The notes beneath the pieces were generated by a model, which saw nothing but the letters and a program-made list of their open reading frames with translations, did no database searches and was not told where the DNA came from. A program made the translations under genes and the position numbers. Shown one piece after another: positions 44,734-54,756 of a stretch of 64,000 bases of DNA. The first letter of the stretch is position 1. The number at the start of each line of letters is the position of its first letter. This DNA comes from Haloactinospora alba (lineage in GTDB: Bacteria > Actinomycetota > Actinomycetes > Streptosporangiales > Streptosporangiaceae), in the NCBI RefSeq assembly GCF_006717075.1, contig NZ_VFQC01000001.1, positions 992,001 through 1,056,000 on the forward strand. Direction: 5' to 3'.

Positions 44734-45263
44734 GTGTTGTCCAAGACCTTTCCAACGCGCAGTAGCGCGATCTTGCGGAGTTCGTCGGCGACTACCCGCG
44801 ACTCGGTGGCTGGGTCGTTGTCCAGTCGGCTCTGGAGGTCCGCCAGGAGCTCCTCGCTGGACCGTCCGCTGGCGCACACCAGATAGATCTGTCCGAAGCG
44901 CTTCTCGTACTCCACTTGCCCTTCGTGGAAGGCTGACTGGACGTCAGTGGCGCCCTCGGCGAAGCCGGACTGTTCTCCGCGCGACCACTGGGACTCGGTG
45001 CTGTTGCCGGAGGCCCGGTCACCGATGCGGGGGTGACGGGCGAGGGCGGAGGCCACTTCGTCGTCGGTGATACTGCGCGCGTGTGCGTCAACCGCGTCGA
45101 GCAGCGCGGTGCGGTCGCTGAACGGCCGCTCGTTGAGCAGTGCCTCCACCCAACGGTCGATGTTGAGGCACTGCGCGAATTCCGTGCGGAAGTCCGCGGT
45201 GGCCAGTGCGTTGACCCGCGCTACTCCGGGATCGGTAACCGCGGCGGCGGTGCTGTCGGGCAT
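44730..45263 (-). CDS. uraD: OHCU decarboxylase
   Basis: A 177-residue 2-oxo-4-hydroxy-4-carboxy-5-ureidoimidazoline decarboxylase, giving S-(+)-allantoin. The catalytic His lies in ALARHPRIGDR near residue 76, followed by SRGEQSGF near 93 and EKRFGQIYLVCASGRSSEEL near 120, all family hallmarks. First gene of uraD-hiuH-uaZ on the minus strand and divergent from hyi. Possible paired IclR-type sites lie 84-119 bp upstream. Confidence 0.94.
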   Translation of the reverse strand: MPDSTAAAVTDPGVARVNALATADFRTEFAQCLNIDRWVEALLNERPFSDRTALLDAVDAHARSITDDEVASALARHPRIGDRASGNSTESQWSRGEQSGFAEGATDVQSAFHEGQVEYEKRFGQIYLVCASGRSSEELLADLQSRLDNDPATESRVVADELRKIALLRVGKVLDNT

Positions 45264-45346
45264 GGGTCCTCTCCAAAACGGTCCCGAGCTCCGAATGGTG
45301 GCTGGTGCGGAATGTTTCCGCGGAGATTCCCGGAGCGTCGATCAGA

Positions 45347-45382
45347 TTTCGTACTGCAGAAACCTGCTTCTACATCTCGGAC
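45347..45382. promoter_or_regulatory. Weak tandem IclR-type sites upstream of uraD
   Basis: TTTCGTACTGCAGAA (45347-45361; on the other strand TTCTGCAGTACGAAA is close to the hyi site) and TTCTACATCTCGGAC (45368-45382; on the other strand close to TTCCGAATCGTAGAA at 37738). The starts are 21 bp apart. Each has several mismatches. Confidence 0.45.
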
Positions 45383-45576
45383 TGTAGCCCCGGTCACAGT
45401 GCTGTTGTCAACTCCCCTCGCCGGAGAAACTTTTCCGTTTGGGTCATTTTGCGATGATTGTCCGTTTCGCGCGTGGGCGGGGGTGTGTCCGGCGGGGGTG
45501 TGAGTCGCACGCCTGGTTAGGGGGATGTGGCGTCGGGAGCTTGACAAGGTCGGCGTCGGGGCGCACACTCAAATTA

Positions 45577-45612
45577 TTCCTTAAAGCGAAAACCATATTC
45601 CGTATTACGAAA
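45577..45612. promoter_or_regulatory. Tandem IclR-type operators upstream of hyi-glxR-gcl
   Basis: TTCCTTAAAGCGAAA (45577-45591) and TTCCGTATTACGAAA (45598-45612), both exact matches to TTCC-N6-CGAAA, starting 21 bp apart. The second is a good palindrome (TTYCG-N5-CGRAA). They lie 22-57 bp before the hyi ATG, a position suited to repression. Confidence 0.65.
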
Positions 45613-45633
45613 ACTATCGAAGGGTGGCGAGAC

Positions 45634-46434
45634 ATGAGTCACTCGCTGCGCTACACGGTGAACTGCTCCCTGCTGTTCACCGAACTGCCTGTCAACGAGC
45701 GTCCGGCCGCGGCCCGCAAGGCCGGGTTCGACGCGGTCGAGTTCTGGTGGCCGTTCGAGAGTGCCGTTCCGGCCGAGGGCGATGTGGACGCGTTCGTCCG
45801 CGCCATCGACCAGGCGGGTGTGGAGCTGACCGGGCTGAACTTCTTCGCCGGCGCCATGCCCGGACCCGACCGCGGCGTTCTCTCCCAGCCGGCCCGTGCC
45901 CAGGAGTTCCGCGACAACATCGACGTGGTGGCGGCGATCGCGGAGCGCACCGGAACCACGGCCTTCAACGCGCTCTACGGCCTGCGGGAAGAGGGGGTCG
46001 ACCCCAAGACCCAGGACCGCACGGCGCTGGACAACGTCGTCGCCGCGGCCAAGGGGGTCGCCAGCGTCGGTGGGACCGTGCTGATCGAGCCGGTAAGCGG
46101 TGCCGAGAACTACCCCCTGAAGACGGCCGCCGACACGTTGGCGTTCGTCGCCGAGGCCAAGGCCGCGGGCGCCCCCAACGTGGCGTTCCTCGCGGACTTC
46201 TTCCACCTCGCGGTCAACGGGGACGACGTCGCCGCGGTGGTGCGCGACCACGCCGCCGAGTTCGGCCACATCCAGATCGCCGACGTTCCCGGACGCGGCG
46301 AGCCGGGAAGCGGCGAACTGCCGATCCAGGAGCTGCTGGCCGCCTCCCAGGCCGGGGGGTACAACGGCCCCGTCGGCCTGGAGTACAAGCCCACCGTCGC
46401 CAGCGCCGACAGTTTCGGCTGGCTCGACCGCTGA
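45634..46434 (+). CDS. hyi: Hydroxypyruvate isomerase
   Basis: A 266-residue xylose-isomerase-like TIM-barrel protein that interconverts hydroxypyruvate and tartronate semialdehyde. Typical pieces: SLRYTVNCSLLFTELPVNER at the N-terminus, GFDAVEFWWPF near 32, GGTVLIEPVS near 150 and PVGLEYKPTV near 247 with metal-binding acidic residues. ATG 45634 lies 22 bp after the second IclR-type site. First gene of hyi-glxR-gcl on the plus strand, the glycerate branch of glyoxylate use. Confidence 0.92.
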   Translation: MSHSLRYTVNCSLLFTELPVNERPAAARKAGFDAVEFWWPFESAVPAEGDVDAFVRAIDQAGVELTGLNFFAGAMPGPDRGVLSQPARAQEFRDNIDVVAAIAERTGTTAFNALYGLREEGVDPKTQDRTALDNVVAAAKGVASVGGTVLIEPVSGAENYPLKTAADTLAFVAEAKAAGAPNVAFLADFFHLAVNGDDVAAVVRDHAAEFGHIQIADVPGRGEPGSGELPIQELLAASQAGGYNGPVGLEYKPTVASADSFGWLDR

Positions 46435-46496
46435 ACTCCCAGCCGCCCCCCCCGGACGGGAACTGAACTCTCACGCCACGGAAAGGGAAAGACACC

Positions 46497-47387
46497 ATGT
46501 CCCAGGCGCGCAACATCGCCTTCGTCGGTCTCGGCATCATGGGGCTGCCGATGGCGACCAACCTGGTCAAGGCGGGGTACAACGTCTCCGGTTACAACCG
46601 GACCCCCGCCAAAGCCCAAAAACTCGCCGAGCAGGGGGGTAAGGCCGCGGGCAGCATCGCCGAGGCGGTGTCGGAGGCCGACGTCGTCATCACGATGGTT
46701 CCCGACTCCCCGGACGTCGAGTCCGTCCTCCTCGGGCAGGACGGCGTGTTCGCCAACGTGAAGTCGCAAGCGTTGGTCGTCGACATGAGCACGATCCGCC
46801 CCGACGTCGCCCGCACGGTCGCGGACGAGGGAGCGAAGCGGGGACTGCGAGTGCTCGACGCCCCCGTCAGCGGCGGCGAGGCCGGCGCGATCGAGGGCAA
46901 GCTCTCCATCATGGTCGGTGGCGACAGCGCGGCCTTCGAGGAGGCCAAACCGATCTTTGACGTTGTGGGAAGCACCCCGGTACTGGTCGGCCCCTCGGGC
47001 GCCGGGCAGACCGTGAAGGCCGCGAACCAGCTCATCGTGGCCGGCAACCTCCAGCTCGTGGCCGAAGCGCTGGTGTTCCTCGAAGCGCATGGTGTGGACA
47101 CCGAGTCCGGGCTCGAGGTACTCAACGGCGGGCTGGCCGGAAGCACCGTCATGGGGCGCAAGGGCGCCGCCATGCGGGAACGCAACTTCCAGCCCGGCTT
47201 CCGCATCGAGCTGCACGACAAGGACCTCAAGATCGTGACCCAGGCAGCGAGGGAAGCCGGAGTGACGATCCCGGCCGGGGCCCAGGTGGCGCAGTTCGTC
47301 AGCGCGCTGAAGGCCCAGGGCCACGGGGGGCTGGACCATTCCGCCCTGCTGCGGCTCGTGGATCAGCTCTCCACAGAGGAGAAGTAG
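46497..47387 (+). CDS. glxR: Tartronate semialdehyde reductase
   Basis: A 296-residue beta-hydroxyacid dehydrogenase that reduces tartronate semialdehyde to D-glycerate with NAD(P)H. The nucleotide-binding motif FVGLGIMGLPMATNLVKAGY is at residues 10-29, the substrate-site motif DAPVSGGEAGAIEGKLSIMV near 122, and the catalytic Lys in GAGQTVKAANQLIVAGN near 168. It is 62 bp after hyi with GGAAAGGGAAA upstream of ATG 46497. Closely related 3-hydroxyisobutyrate dehydrogenases exist, but the gcl-hyi context supports GlxR. Confidence 0.93.
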   Translation: MSQARNIAFVGLGIMGLPMATNLVKAGYNVSGYNRTPAKAQKLAEQGGKAAGSIAEAVSEADVVITMVPDSPDVESVLLGQDGVFANVKSQALVVDMSTIRPDVARTVADEGAKRGLRVLDAPVSGGEAGAIEGKLSIMVGGDSAAFEEAKPIFDVVGSTPVLVGPSGAGQTVKAANQLIVAGNLQLVAEALVFLEAHGVDTESGLEVLNGGLAGSTVMGRKGAAMRERNFQPGFRIELHDKDLKIVTQAAREAGVTIPAGAQVAQFVSALKAQGHGGLDHSALLRLVDQLSTEEK

Positions 47388-47388
47388 C

Positions 47389-47410
47389 GCCGGGCCGGCC
47401 TCGGCCCGGC
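47389..47410 (+). terminator. Hairpin between glxR and gcl
   Basis: GCCGGGCC-GGCCTC-GGCCCGGC, an 8-bp stem directly at the glxR stop. It may reduce or end transcription into gcl, which lies about 190 bp further on. Confidence 0.6.
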
Positions 47411-47418
47411 CAACGAGC

Positions 47419-47450
47419 CATCGGCGGAAGCTGGATTCCTACCGCCGATG
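47419..47450 (+). other. Second hairpin in the glxR-gcl gap
   Basis: CATCGGCGG (47419-47427) pairs perfectly with CCGCCGATG (47442-47450). With the hairpin at 47389 it makes a structured 209-bp spacer, possibly for RNA processing or differential expression of gcl. Confidence 0.4.
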
Positions 47451-47596
47451 AGAACGGGCTCCGCCGGCGGGACCGGCGCCACGGCCTCGCGTCTTACGTG
47501 TGCTCCGCGCGAGGGAACGTGAGCCTGGGTGTTGGCCGCACCCGAATTCCCGCCGGCGGGCCCGCAACCCCCTAGCACTGGAAGGGTTTAATCGGA

Positions 47597-49327
47597 ATGG
47601 TACAGACTCCCGCGATGAACGCGGTCGTCGAGGTCCTCAAATCGGAGGGTGTCGACACGGCCTTCGGGTGCCCCGGAGCCGCTGTTCTCCCGCTGTACAA
47701 GGGGATGGAACAGGTCGGCGGCATCGAGCACCTCACGGTGCGGCACGAAGAGGGCGCCACGCACATGGCCGATGGCTGGGCGCGTACGACCGGCAAGGTC
47801 GGAGTGGCGATCGGAACCTCCGGTCCGGCCGGAACCAACATGATCACCGGTCTCTACACCGCGATGGCCGATTCGATCCCGATCGTGTGCATCACCGGCC
47901 AGGCGGTCTCCACCAAGCTGCACCAGGAAGCGTTCCAGGCGGTGGACATCGTCGACATCGCCAGGCCGGTCACCAAGTGGGCGGTGCAGCTCAAGGAGGC
48001 CGCGCAGGCTCCCTGGATCTTCCGGGAGGCGTTCCGCGTCGCCCAGGAGGGGCGTCCCGGTCCGGTCCTGATCGACCTTCCCTTCGACGTGGCCACCCAG
48101 ACGATCGAGTACGACCCCGGCATCGACGCCCCGTTGAAGGTCAACACCGTCGAACCGCACCAGCCGCGGGTCGAACGGGCCCTGGACATGCTCCTCGCCG
48201 CGGAGAAGCCACTGCTCCTCGCCGGCGGGGGCGTCATCATCTCCGAGGCATCCGAGGAGCTCAATGAGCTCGCCGAGTACCTGAACATTCCGGTCCAGGC
48301 CACCCTCATGGGCAAGGGGGTCATGGACGAGGACCACGACCTCTACTCCGGTATGACCGGGATCCAGACCTCCCAGCGATACGGGAACGCCTCGTTCCTG
48401 GAGTCCGACACGGTGTTGGCGGTGGGGGCTCGGTTCGGCGACCGGCACACCGGTAGCAACCTCGACGTGTACCGCGGGCAGCGCCGGTTCATCCACGTCG
48501 ACATCGAACCGACCCAGATCGGCAAGGTCTTCGAACCCGACCTGGGAGTGGTGTCGGACGCCAAACTGTTCCTGCGTAGTCTGCTGGACCTGGCGAAGCG
48601 GCGCGGTGAGAAGCGGGAACGGGGCGCCTGGGTGGCCCGGGTCAACGAGCTCAAGAACTCGCTGGAGCGTCGGGAGGACTTCGACGAGAGCCCGATCAAG
48701 GCGCCGCGGGTCTACAAGGAGATCAACGAGGCGTTCGGTCCGGAGAGCGATGCCTACTTCGTCACCGCCATCGGCCTGTACCAGATCTGGGGCGGACAGC
48801 ACCACAAAGCGTTCAAGCCCCGGCACTACCAGGTCTGCGGCCAGGCCGGCCCGCTCGGGTGGGAGATCCCGGCCGCCATCGGGGTGAAGAAGGCGCTCAA
48901 GAACAGCGAACCGAACGCCGAGGTCGTCGGTGTCGTCGGGGACTACAGCTTCCAGTACACCGTGGAGGAGCTCGCGGTCGCCGCGCAGTACGACGTCCCG
49001 TTCGTGCTGATCATGATCAACAACGAGTACCTGGGCCTGATTCGGCAGGCCGAGATCCCGTTCGACATGAACTACCAGGTGGACATCCACTACGACGAGT
49101 TCGGGTCGGACAACGTCAAGATCATGGAGGCCTACGGGTGCTCCGGGCGCCGCGTGTACCAGCCGGAGGAGATCCGTGACTCCCTGGAGTGGGCGCGTAA
49201 GGAGGCACGCCGTACCTCACGCCCTGTTCTGGTGGAGATCATGATCGAACGCGAAGCCAACACTCCCCACGGTCCCAACATCGACGCGGTCAAGGAGTTC
49301 GAGTCGCTGCCGGAAACCGCGGGCTGA
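47597..49327 (+). CDS. gcl: Glyoxylate carboligase
   Basis: A 576-residue thiamine-diphosphate enzyme that joins two glyoxylate molecules, giving tartronate semialdehyde and CO2. From residue 1 it aligns without gaps to the E. coli Gcl N-terminus as I recall it: TAFGCPGAA near 21, RHEEGATHMADG at 49-60, GTSGPAGTNMITGLY near 75, HIDIEPTQIG-type VDIEPTQIGKVF near 300, CGQAGPLGWEIPAAIG near 415, and the ThDP motif GDYSFQ..NNEYLGLIRQ. Residue 51 is Glu, where the E. coli enzyme has Val. Last gene of hyi-glxR-gcl; a structured 209-bp gap separates it from glxR. Acetolactate synthase-like family, but the context is clear. Confidence 0.93.
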   Translation: MVQTPAMNAVVEVLKSEGVDTAFGCPGAAVLPLYKGMEQVGGIEHLTVRHEEGATHMADGWARTTGKVGVAIGTSGPAGTNMITGLYTAMADSIPIVCITGQAVSTKLHQEAFQAVDIVDIARPVTKWAVQLKEAAQAPWIFREAFRVAQEGRPGPVLIDLPFDVATQTIEYDPGIDAPLKVNTVEPHQPRVERALDMLLAAEKPLLLAGGGVIISEASEELNELAEYLNIPVQATLMGKGVMDEDHDLYSGMTGIQTSQRYGNASFLESDTVLAVGARFGDRHTGSNLDVYRGQRRFIHVDIEPTQIGKVFEPDLGVVSDAKLFLRSLLDLAKRRGEKRERGAWVARVNELKNSLERREDFDESPIKAPRVYKEINEAFGPESDAYFVTAIGLYQIWGGQHHKAFKPRHYQVCGQAGPLGWEIPAAIGVKKALKNSEPNAEVVGVVGDYSFQYTVEELAVAAQYDVPFVLIMINNEYLGLIRQAEIPFDMNYQVDIHYDEFGSDNVKIMEAYGCSGRRVYQPEEIRDSLEWARKEARRTSRPVLVEIMIEREANTPHGPNIDAVKEFESLPETAG

Positions 49328-49820
49328 GCTCGTATTCCTCCGCAGCGCACGCTTCCGGAACCGACCTAGGGGGCGATCCCACCGCACAGAAATCTCCCGG
49401 CCCTGTCGGACGGGCGCTGTCCACCCGACAGGGCTGAGACCACCCGGCGCTCGCGCCGCCACCACGTGGTCGCGCACCGCCGGGGACCTCACCCAGGACG
49501 CCAGGCGAGCGGCGGTAACGCAGCGCTTTCGGTCCCCATGACGCGCGCGCCGCGGCACTGGCCACGGGGAGGACCCCGGCGGGCGCCGGGTTGACCGGCA
49601 CCGTGTGTGGACTGCACTCCCGGCGCACGATGCCGGCCGGCCCCTGAACAGGGGCGGGGGCGTCTCGGTGGCCATCTTGGCCGGGGCACCGCGGCGCCCC
49701 CTTTTCTTCTTTCCCGCTCCGCGCTCCGGCGGGAAGCGCCGCCCCGATCCGCGGCCGATCCCGAATCCGGGGAACCCGGTGCGCGACGTCGCACCGGATG
49801 GTGTTAAAGTTGGTGGCACT

Positions 49821-51670
<1,850 letters not shown>

Positions 51671-51684
51671 CGCTGCCCGGCGCT

Positions 51685-51729
51685 GGTCGGGGCGCGGCAG
51701 CCCGGTAGTGCGGGACCCGCGCCCCGACC
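51685..51729 (+). terminator. leuA terminator
   Basis: Perfect 13-bp stem GGTCGGGGCGCGG / CCGCGCCCCGACC, 15 bp after the leuA stop. Confidence 0.8.
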
Positions 51730-51759
51730 TCCCGGGACACCCGGGCCGCGTTCCGTGTT

Positions 51760-51779
51760 CCCCAGCGCCGACGCTGGGG
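51760..51779 (+). terminator. Second hairpin downstream of leuA
   Basis: CCCCAGCG-CCGA-CGCTGGGG, an 8-bp perfect stem between leuA and recO; probably a backup terminator. Confidence 0.5.
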
Positions 51780-51862
51780 GTGTCGTACCGCACCACGCCC
51801 CGGGTCCGGCCGGGTCGGACCGGCGGTGGGTTCCGCGCCCCCGTATCCGCGACAATGGGAAT

Positions 51863-52594
51863 GTGAGTCTTTACCGCGACGAGGGAGTCGTCCTCCGCAC
51901 CCAGAAGCTGGGAGAAGCCGACCGGATCGTGACGTTGCTGACCCGGCGCAACGGTTTGGTGCGTGCGGTGGGAAAAGGGGTGCGCAGGACGAAGTCCCGC
52001 TTCGGCGCCCGGTTGGAGCCGTTCAGTCACGTGGACGCCCAGCTCTACACGGGCCGCACCCTGGATGTCATAACCCAGACCGAGACGGTTCGGTCCTACG
52101 GCGAACCCATCGTCGCGGACTACGCGCGTTACACCGCCGCGACAGCGATGCTGGAGACGGCGCAGAAGATCCTTGTTGTGGAGAAGGACCCCGCCCTGCG
52201 TCAGTTCCTGTTACTGATCGGGGCGCTGCGGACGTTGGGGGAGAACAGTCACGACTCCCGGATGGTGCTGGACGCCTACCTGTTGCGTTCGCTCGCGGTC
52301 GCCGGTTACGCGCCGGCGTTGCACGAGTGCGCCAGTTGCGGGGCCCGGGCGGAACAGCACGCGTTCGCCGTCCAGACAGGGGGTATGGTCTGCTCGGTCT
52401 GTCGGCCCTCCGCGGTGACGTACCCGGCGCCGGAGACGGTCCGGCTGATGTCGGCGCTGCTCAGCGGGGACTGGCCGGAGGCCGACGCCAGCGCGGAACG
52501 CCACCGTGACGAGTGCAGCGGGATCGTCGCCGCGTACCTACAGTGGCACCTGGAAAACGGAATCCGATCATTGCGCCTTGTGGAGCGTTCGTGA
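51863..52594 (+). CDS. recO: DNA repair protein RecO
   Basis: A 243-residue mediator of RecFOR recombination that loads RecA and anneals single strands. N-terminal OB fold ([20 protein letters not shown], then [20 protein letters not shown]) and a helical C-terminus with four zinc-type cysteines (CASCGAR near 190 and CSVCRP near 210). GTG 51863 is taken at VSLYRDEG. Its stop overlaps the uppS start (GTGA). Confidence 0.94.
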   Translation: MSLYRDEGVVLRTQKLGEADRIVTLLTRRNGLVRAVGKGVRRTKSRFGARLEPFSHVDAQLYTGRTLDVITQTETVRSYGEPIVADYARYTAATAMLETAQKILVVEKDPALRQFLLLIGALRTLGENSHDSRMVLDAYLLRSLAVAGYAPALHECASCGARAEQHAFAVQTGGMVCSVCRPSAVTYPAPETVRLMSALLSGDWPEADASAERHRDECSGIVAAYLQWHLENGIRSLRLVERS

Positions 52595-53430
52595 GCCTGT
52601 TCAACCCGTCGTCCTCCTCGCGAAGCGAGTACCGGCCCCCCGAGCGGCACCCCAGCGGTGTGCGACCCCCGAAACTCCCTCCGGAACTGGTTCCGCGCCA
52701 TGTCGCTCTCGTCATGGACGGCAACGGCCGGTGGGCCAAGGAACGGGGTCAGCCGCGCACCGAGGGGCACAAAGCCGGTGAGGGAGCGCTCTTCGACGTC
52801 GTCCAGGGTGCGTTGGAGCTGGGGATCAGCAACCTCTCCGCCTACGCCTTCTCCACGGAGAACTGGAAGCGTTCCCCCGAGGAGGTGCGGTTCCTCATGG
52901 GGTTCAACCGGGACGTGATCCGGCGGCGTCGCGACGAGCTCAATGCCATGGGGGTGCGAGTCCGCTGGGCGGGCCGTCCCGGGCGGCTCTGGAAGAGTGT
53001 CATCTCCGAGCTCGAGGAAGCGGAGGAGATGACGGCGGGAAACACGGCCCTGACCCTGCAGTTCTGTGTCAACTACGGCGGGCGTGCCGAGATCACCCAG
53101 GCTGCGGCGTCGTTGGCGCGCCGGGCGGCCGAGGGAACGATCAACCCCAACAAGATCACCGAAGAGGCGCTCGCGGCGCAATTGGATGAGCCGGATATTC
53201 CCGATGTGGATCTTTTCGTGCGTTCTTCCGGTGAGCAGCGCTTCTCCAACTTCCTCCTGTGGCAGTCGGCCTATGCCGAGTTCGTCTTTCTGGACACGCT
53301 CTGGCCCGATTTCGACCGCAGACACCTGTGGCACGCGTGCGAGATCTTCGCCAGCCGGGACCGGAGGTACGGAGGAGCGGCGCCGAACCCGGTGGAGCCC
53401 GAGCCCTCCGGGGGAACGGCGGAAGGGTGA
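52591..53430 (+). CDS. uppS: Isoprenyl transferase (undecaprenyl/decaprenyl diphosphate synthase family)
   Basis: A 279-residue cis-prenyltransferase that makes the lipid carrier for peptidoglycan and teichoic acid synthesis. Conserved regions: [17 protein letters not shown] near residue 40 with the catalytic Asp, [13 protein letters not shown] near 62, [13 protein letters not shown] near 85, and [20 protein letters not shown] near 207. GTG 52591 overlaps the recO stop, giving coupled translation, the standard actinobacterial pair. Exact chain length is not readable from sequence. Confidence 0.93.
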   Translation: MSLFNPSSSSRSEYRPPERHPSGVRPPKLPPELVPRHVALVMDGNGRWAKERGQPRTEGHKAGEGALFDVVQGALELGISNLSAYAFSTENWKRSPEEVRFLMGFNRDVIRRRRDELNAMGVRVRWAGRPGRLWKSVISELEEAEEMTAGNTALTLQFCVNYGGRAEITQAAASLARRAAEGTINPNKITEEALAAQLDEPDIPDVDLFVRSSGEQRFSNFLLWQSAYAEFVFLDTLWPDFDRRHLWHACEIFASRDRRYGGAAPNPVEPEPSGGTAEG

Positions 53431-53565
53431 AACGCGGGGGCGGCTCCGGGCGGCGGCCGCCGGCCGCCGGCCCCACGACGACTGCCGTGAATCGGGTAAC
53501 AAAATGCCGCCAATCCCCGTACCTACTGTCGCGTAACCAGGGGTCGGCGGTGCATCATCGAAAAA

Positions 53566-54363
53566 ATGAGCGGCTTTGACATCCGTCAGGACACACTTTC
53601 CTACGTCGCCGTCGGCGACAGTTTCACCGAGGGGCTGGACGACCCCTACCCGGACAGCGGCACCACTGCCCGTGGGCACTACCGCGGCTGGGCTGACCGG
53701 CTCGCCCACCACCTCACCGACCACGTGTCCGAGGTGCGCTACGCGAACCTCGCGGTGCGCGGCAAGCTCATCCGGCAGATCGTCGCCGACCAGGTCCCGC
53801 AGGCGGTGGAGCTACGTCCCGACCTGGTCAGTATCTGCGCGGGGGGAAACGACATCATCCGCCCCGGCACGGACCCGGACACGGTCGCCCGCCTGTTCGC
53901 CGACGCCGTCCGCCGCCTGCGCGCCACCGGGGCGACCGTCCTGATATACACCGGGGTCGACACCGGCTTCCAGCCGGTGATGCGCCGCCTGCGTGGGAAG
54001 ATCGCCACCTACAACATGCACGTACGGGGGATCGCCGACACCTACGAGTGCCCCGTGGTCGACCTGTGGAACATGGACGTCCTCCGCGACCACCGTGCCT
54101 GGAGCTGGGACCGGCTGCACCTGTCCGCGGAGGGGCACCGCCGGCTGGCACTGCGTACGTGCGAGGTACTGGGTGTGCCGGTGCAGGACGACTGGAACGC
54201 GCCCTGGCCGGAGGAGGAGCCGAAACCCTGGCGAAGTGCCCGGCAGGAGGACCTGTACTGGGCCAGGGAGTTCCTGGTGCCCTGGATCGGGCGCAGGCTC
54301 ACGGGGCGTTCCTCCGGGGACGGCCTGGGACCCAAACGCCCCGAGCTGGAACGGCTGCGGTGA
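53566..54363 (+). CDS. SGNH/GDSL-family hydrolase
   Basis: A 265-residue SGNH hydrolase. Block I VAVGDSFTEGLDD (residues 14-26) has the nucleophile Ser, NLAVRGK gives block II Gly, SICAGGNDIIRPG near 88 gives block III Asn, and WDRLHLSAEGHRRLA near 180 holds the Asp/His pair. No signal peptide, so an intracellular esterase or lipase-like enzyme is expected. Substrate unknown. Convergent with zur, 9 bp apart. Confidence 0.9.
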   Translation: MSGFDIRQDTLSYVAVGDSFTEGLDDPYPDSGTTARGHYRGWADRLAHHLTDHVSEVRYANLAVRGKLIRQIVADQVPQAVELRPDLVSICAGGNDIIRPGTDPDTVARLFADAVRRLRATGATVLIYTGVDTGFQPVMRRLRGKIATYNMHVRGIADTYECPVVDLWNMDVLRDHRAWSWDRLHLSAEGHRRLALRTCEVLGVPVQDDWNAPWPEEEPKPWRSARQEDLYWAREFLVPWIGRRLTGRSSGDGLGPKRPELERLR

Positions 54364-54372
54364 CCACCGGCG

Positions 54373-54756
54373 TCAGTTGTCCCCGGCGACGCACTCCGCG
54401 CAGGTGCCGAACACCTCGAGCGTGTGGGTCACGTCGCTGAACCCGTGCTGGGCCCCGACGTTGGCCGCCCACGCCTCAACCGTCGGCCCCTCGACCTCGA
54501 TCGCTGTGCTGCACTTCCGGCACACCAGGTGGTGGTGGTGCGCCTCGGTCGCGCACGCCCGGTACACGGCCTCGCCGTCATCGGTGCGTAGCACATCGAT
54601 CTCGCCTGAGTCACTGAGGGCCTGCAACGCCCGGTAGACCGTCGTCAGCCCGATCTTGGACCCGGCGCCGCGCAGGTCGGCGTACAGGTCCTGGGCACTG
54701 CGGAAGCCCGTACTGTCGTTCAGCGCCCTGCGTACAGTGTCGCGTCGTGTGCTCAC
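54373..54756 (-). CDS. zur: Zinc uptake regulator Zur (Fur family)
   Basis: A 127-residue Fur-family metalloregulator. N-terminal winged helix (IGLTTVYRALQALSDSGEID near residues 35-55) and the metal site HHHHLVCRKCSTAIEVEG near 72-90, with a C-terminal structural-zinc pair CAECVA. It follows znuC-znuB in the same operon (ATG overlaps the znuB stop), which together with the Zur-box-like palindrome upstream of znuC points to Zur. It would repress zinc uptake, and itself, when zinc is sufficient. Confidence 0.93.
   Translation of the reverse strand: MSTRRDTVRRALNDSTGFRSAQDLYADLRGAGSKIGLTTVYRALQALSDSGEIDVLRTDDGEAVYRACATEAHHHHLVCRKCSTAIEVEGPTVEAWAANVGAQHGFSDVTHTLEVFGTCAECVAGDN

Noticed and set aside
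42724-44886. 720-codon plus-strand frame running from the permease gap across uricase
   Set aside because: It is antisense to uricase and HIUase and has no protein family signature; the non-overlapping part in the gap has no ribosome site or conserved motif.
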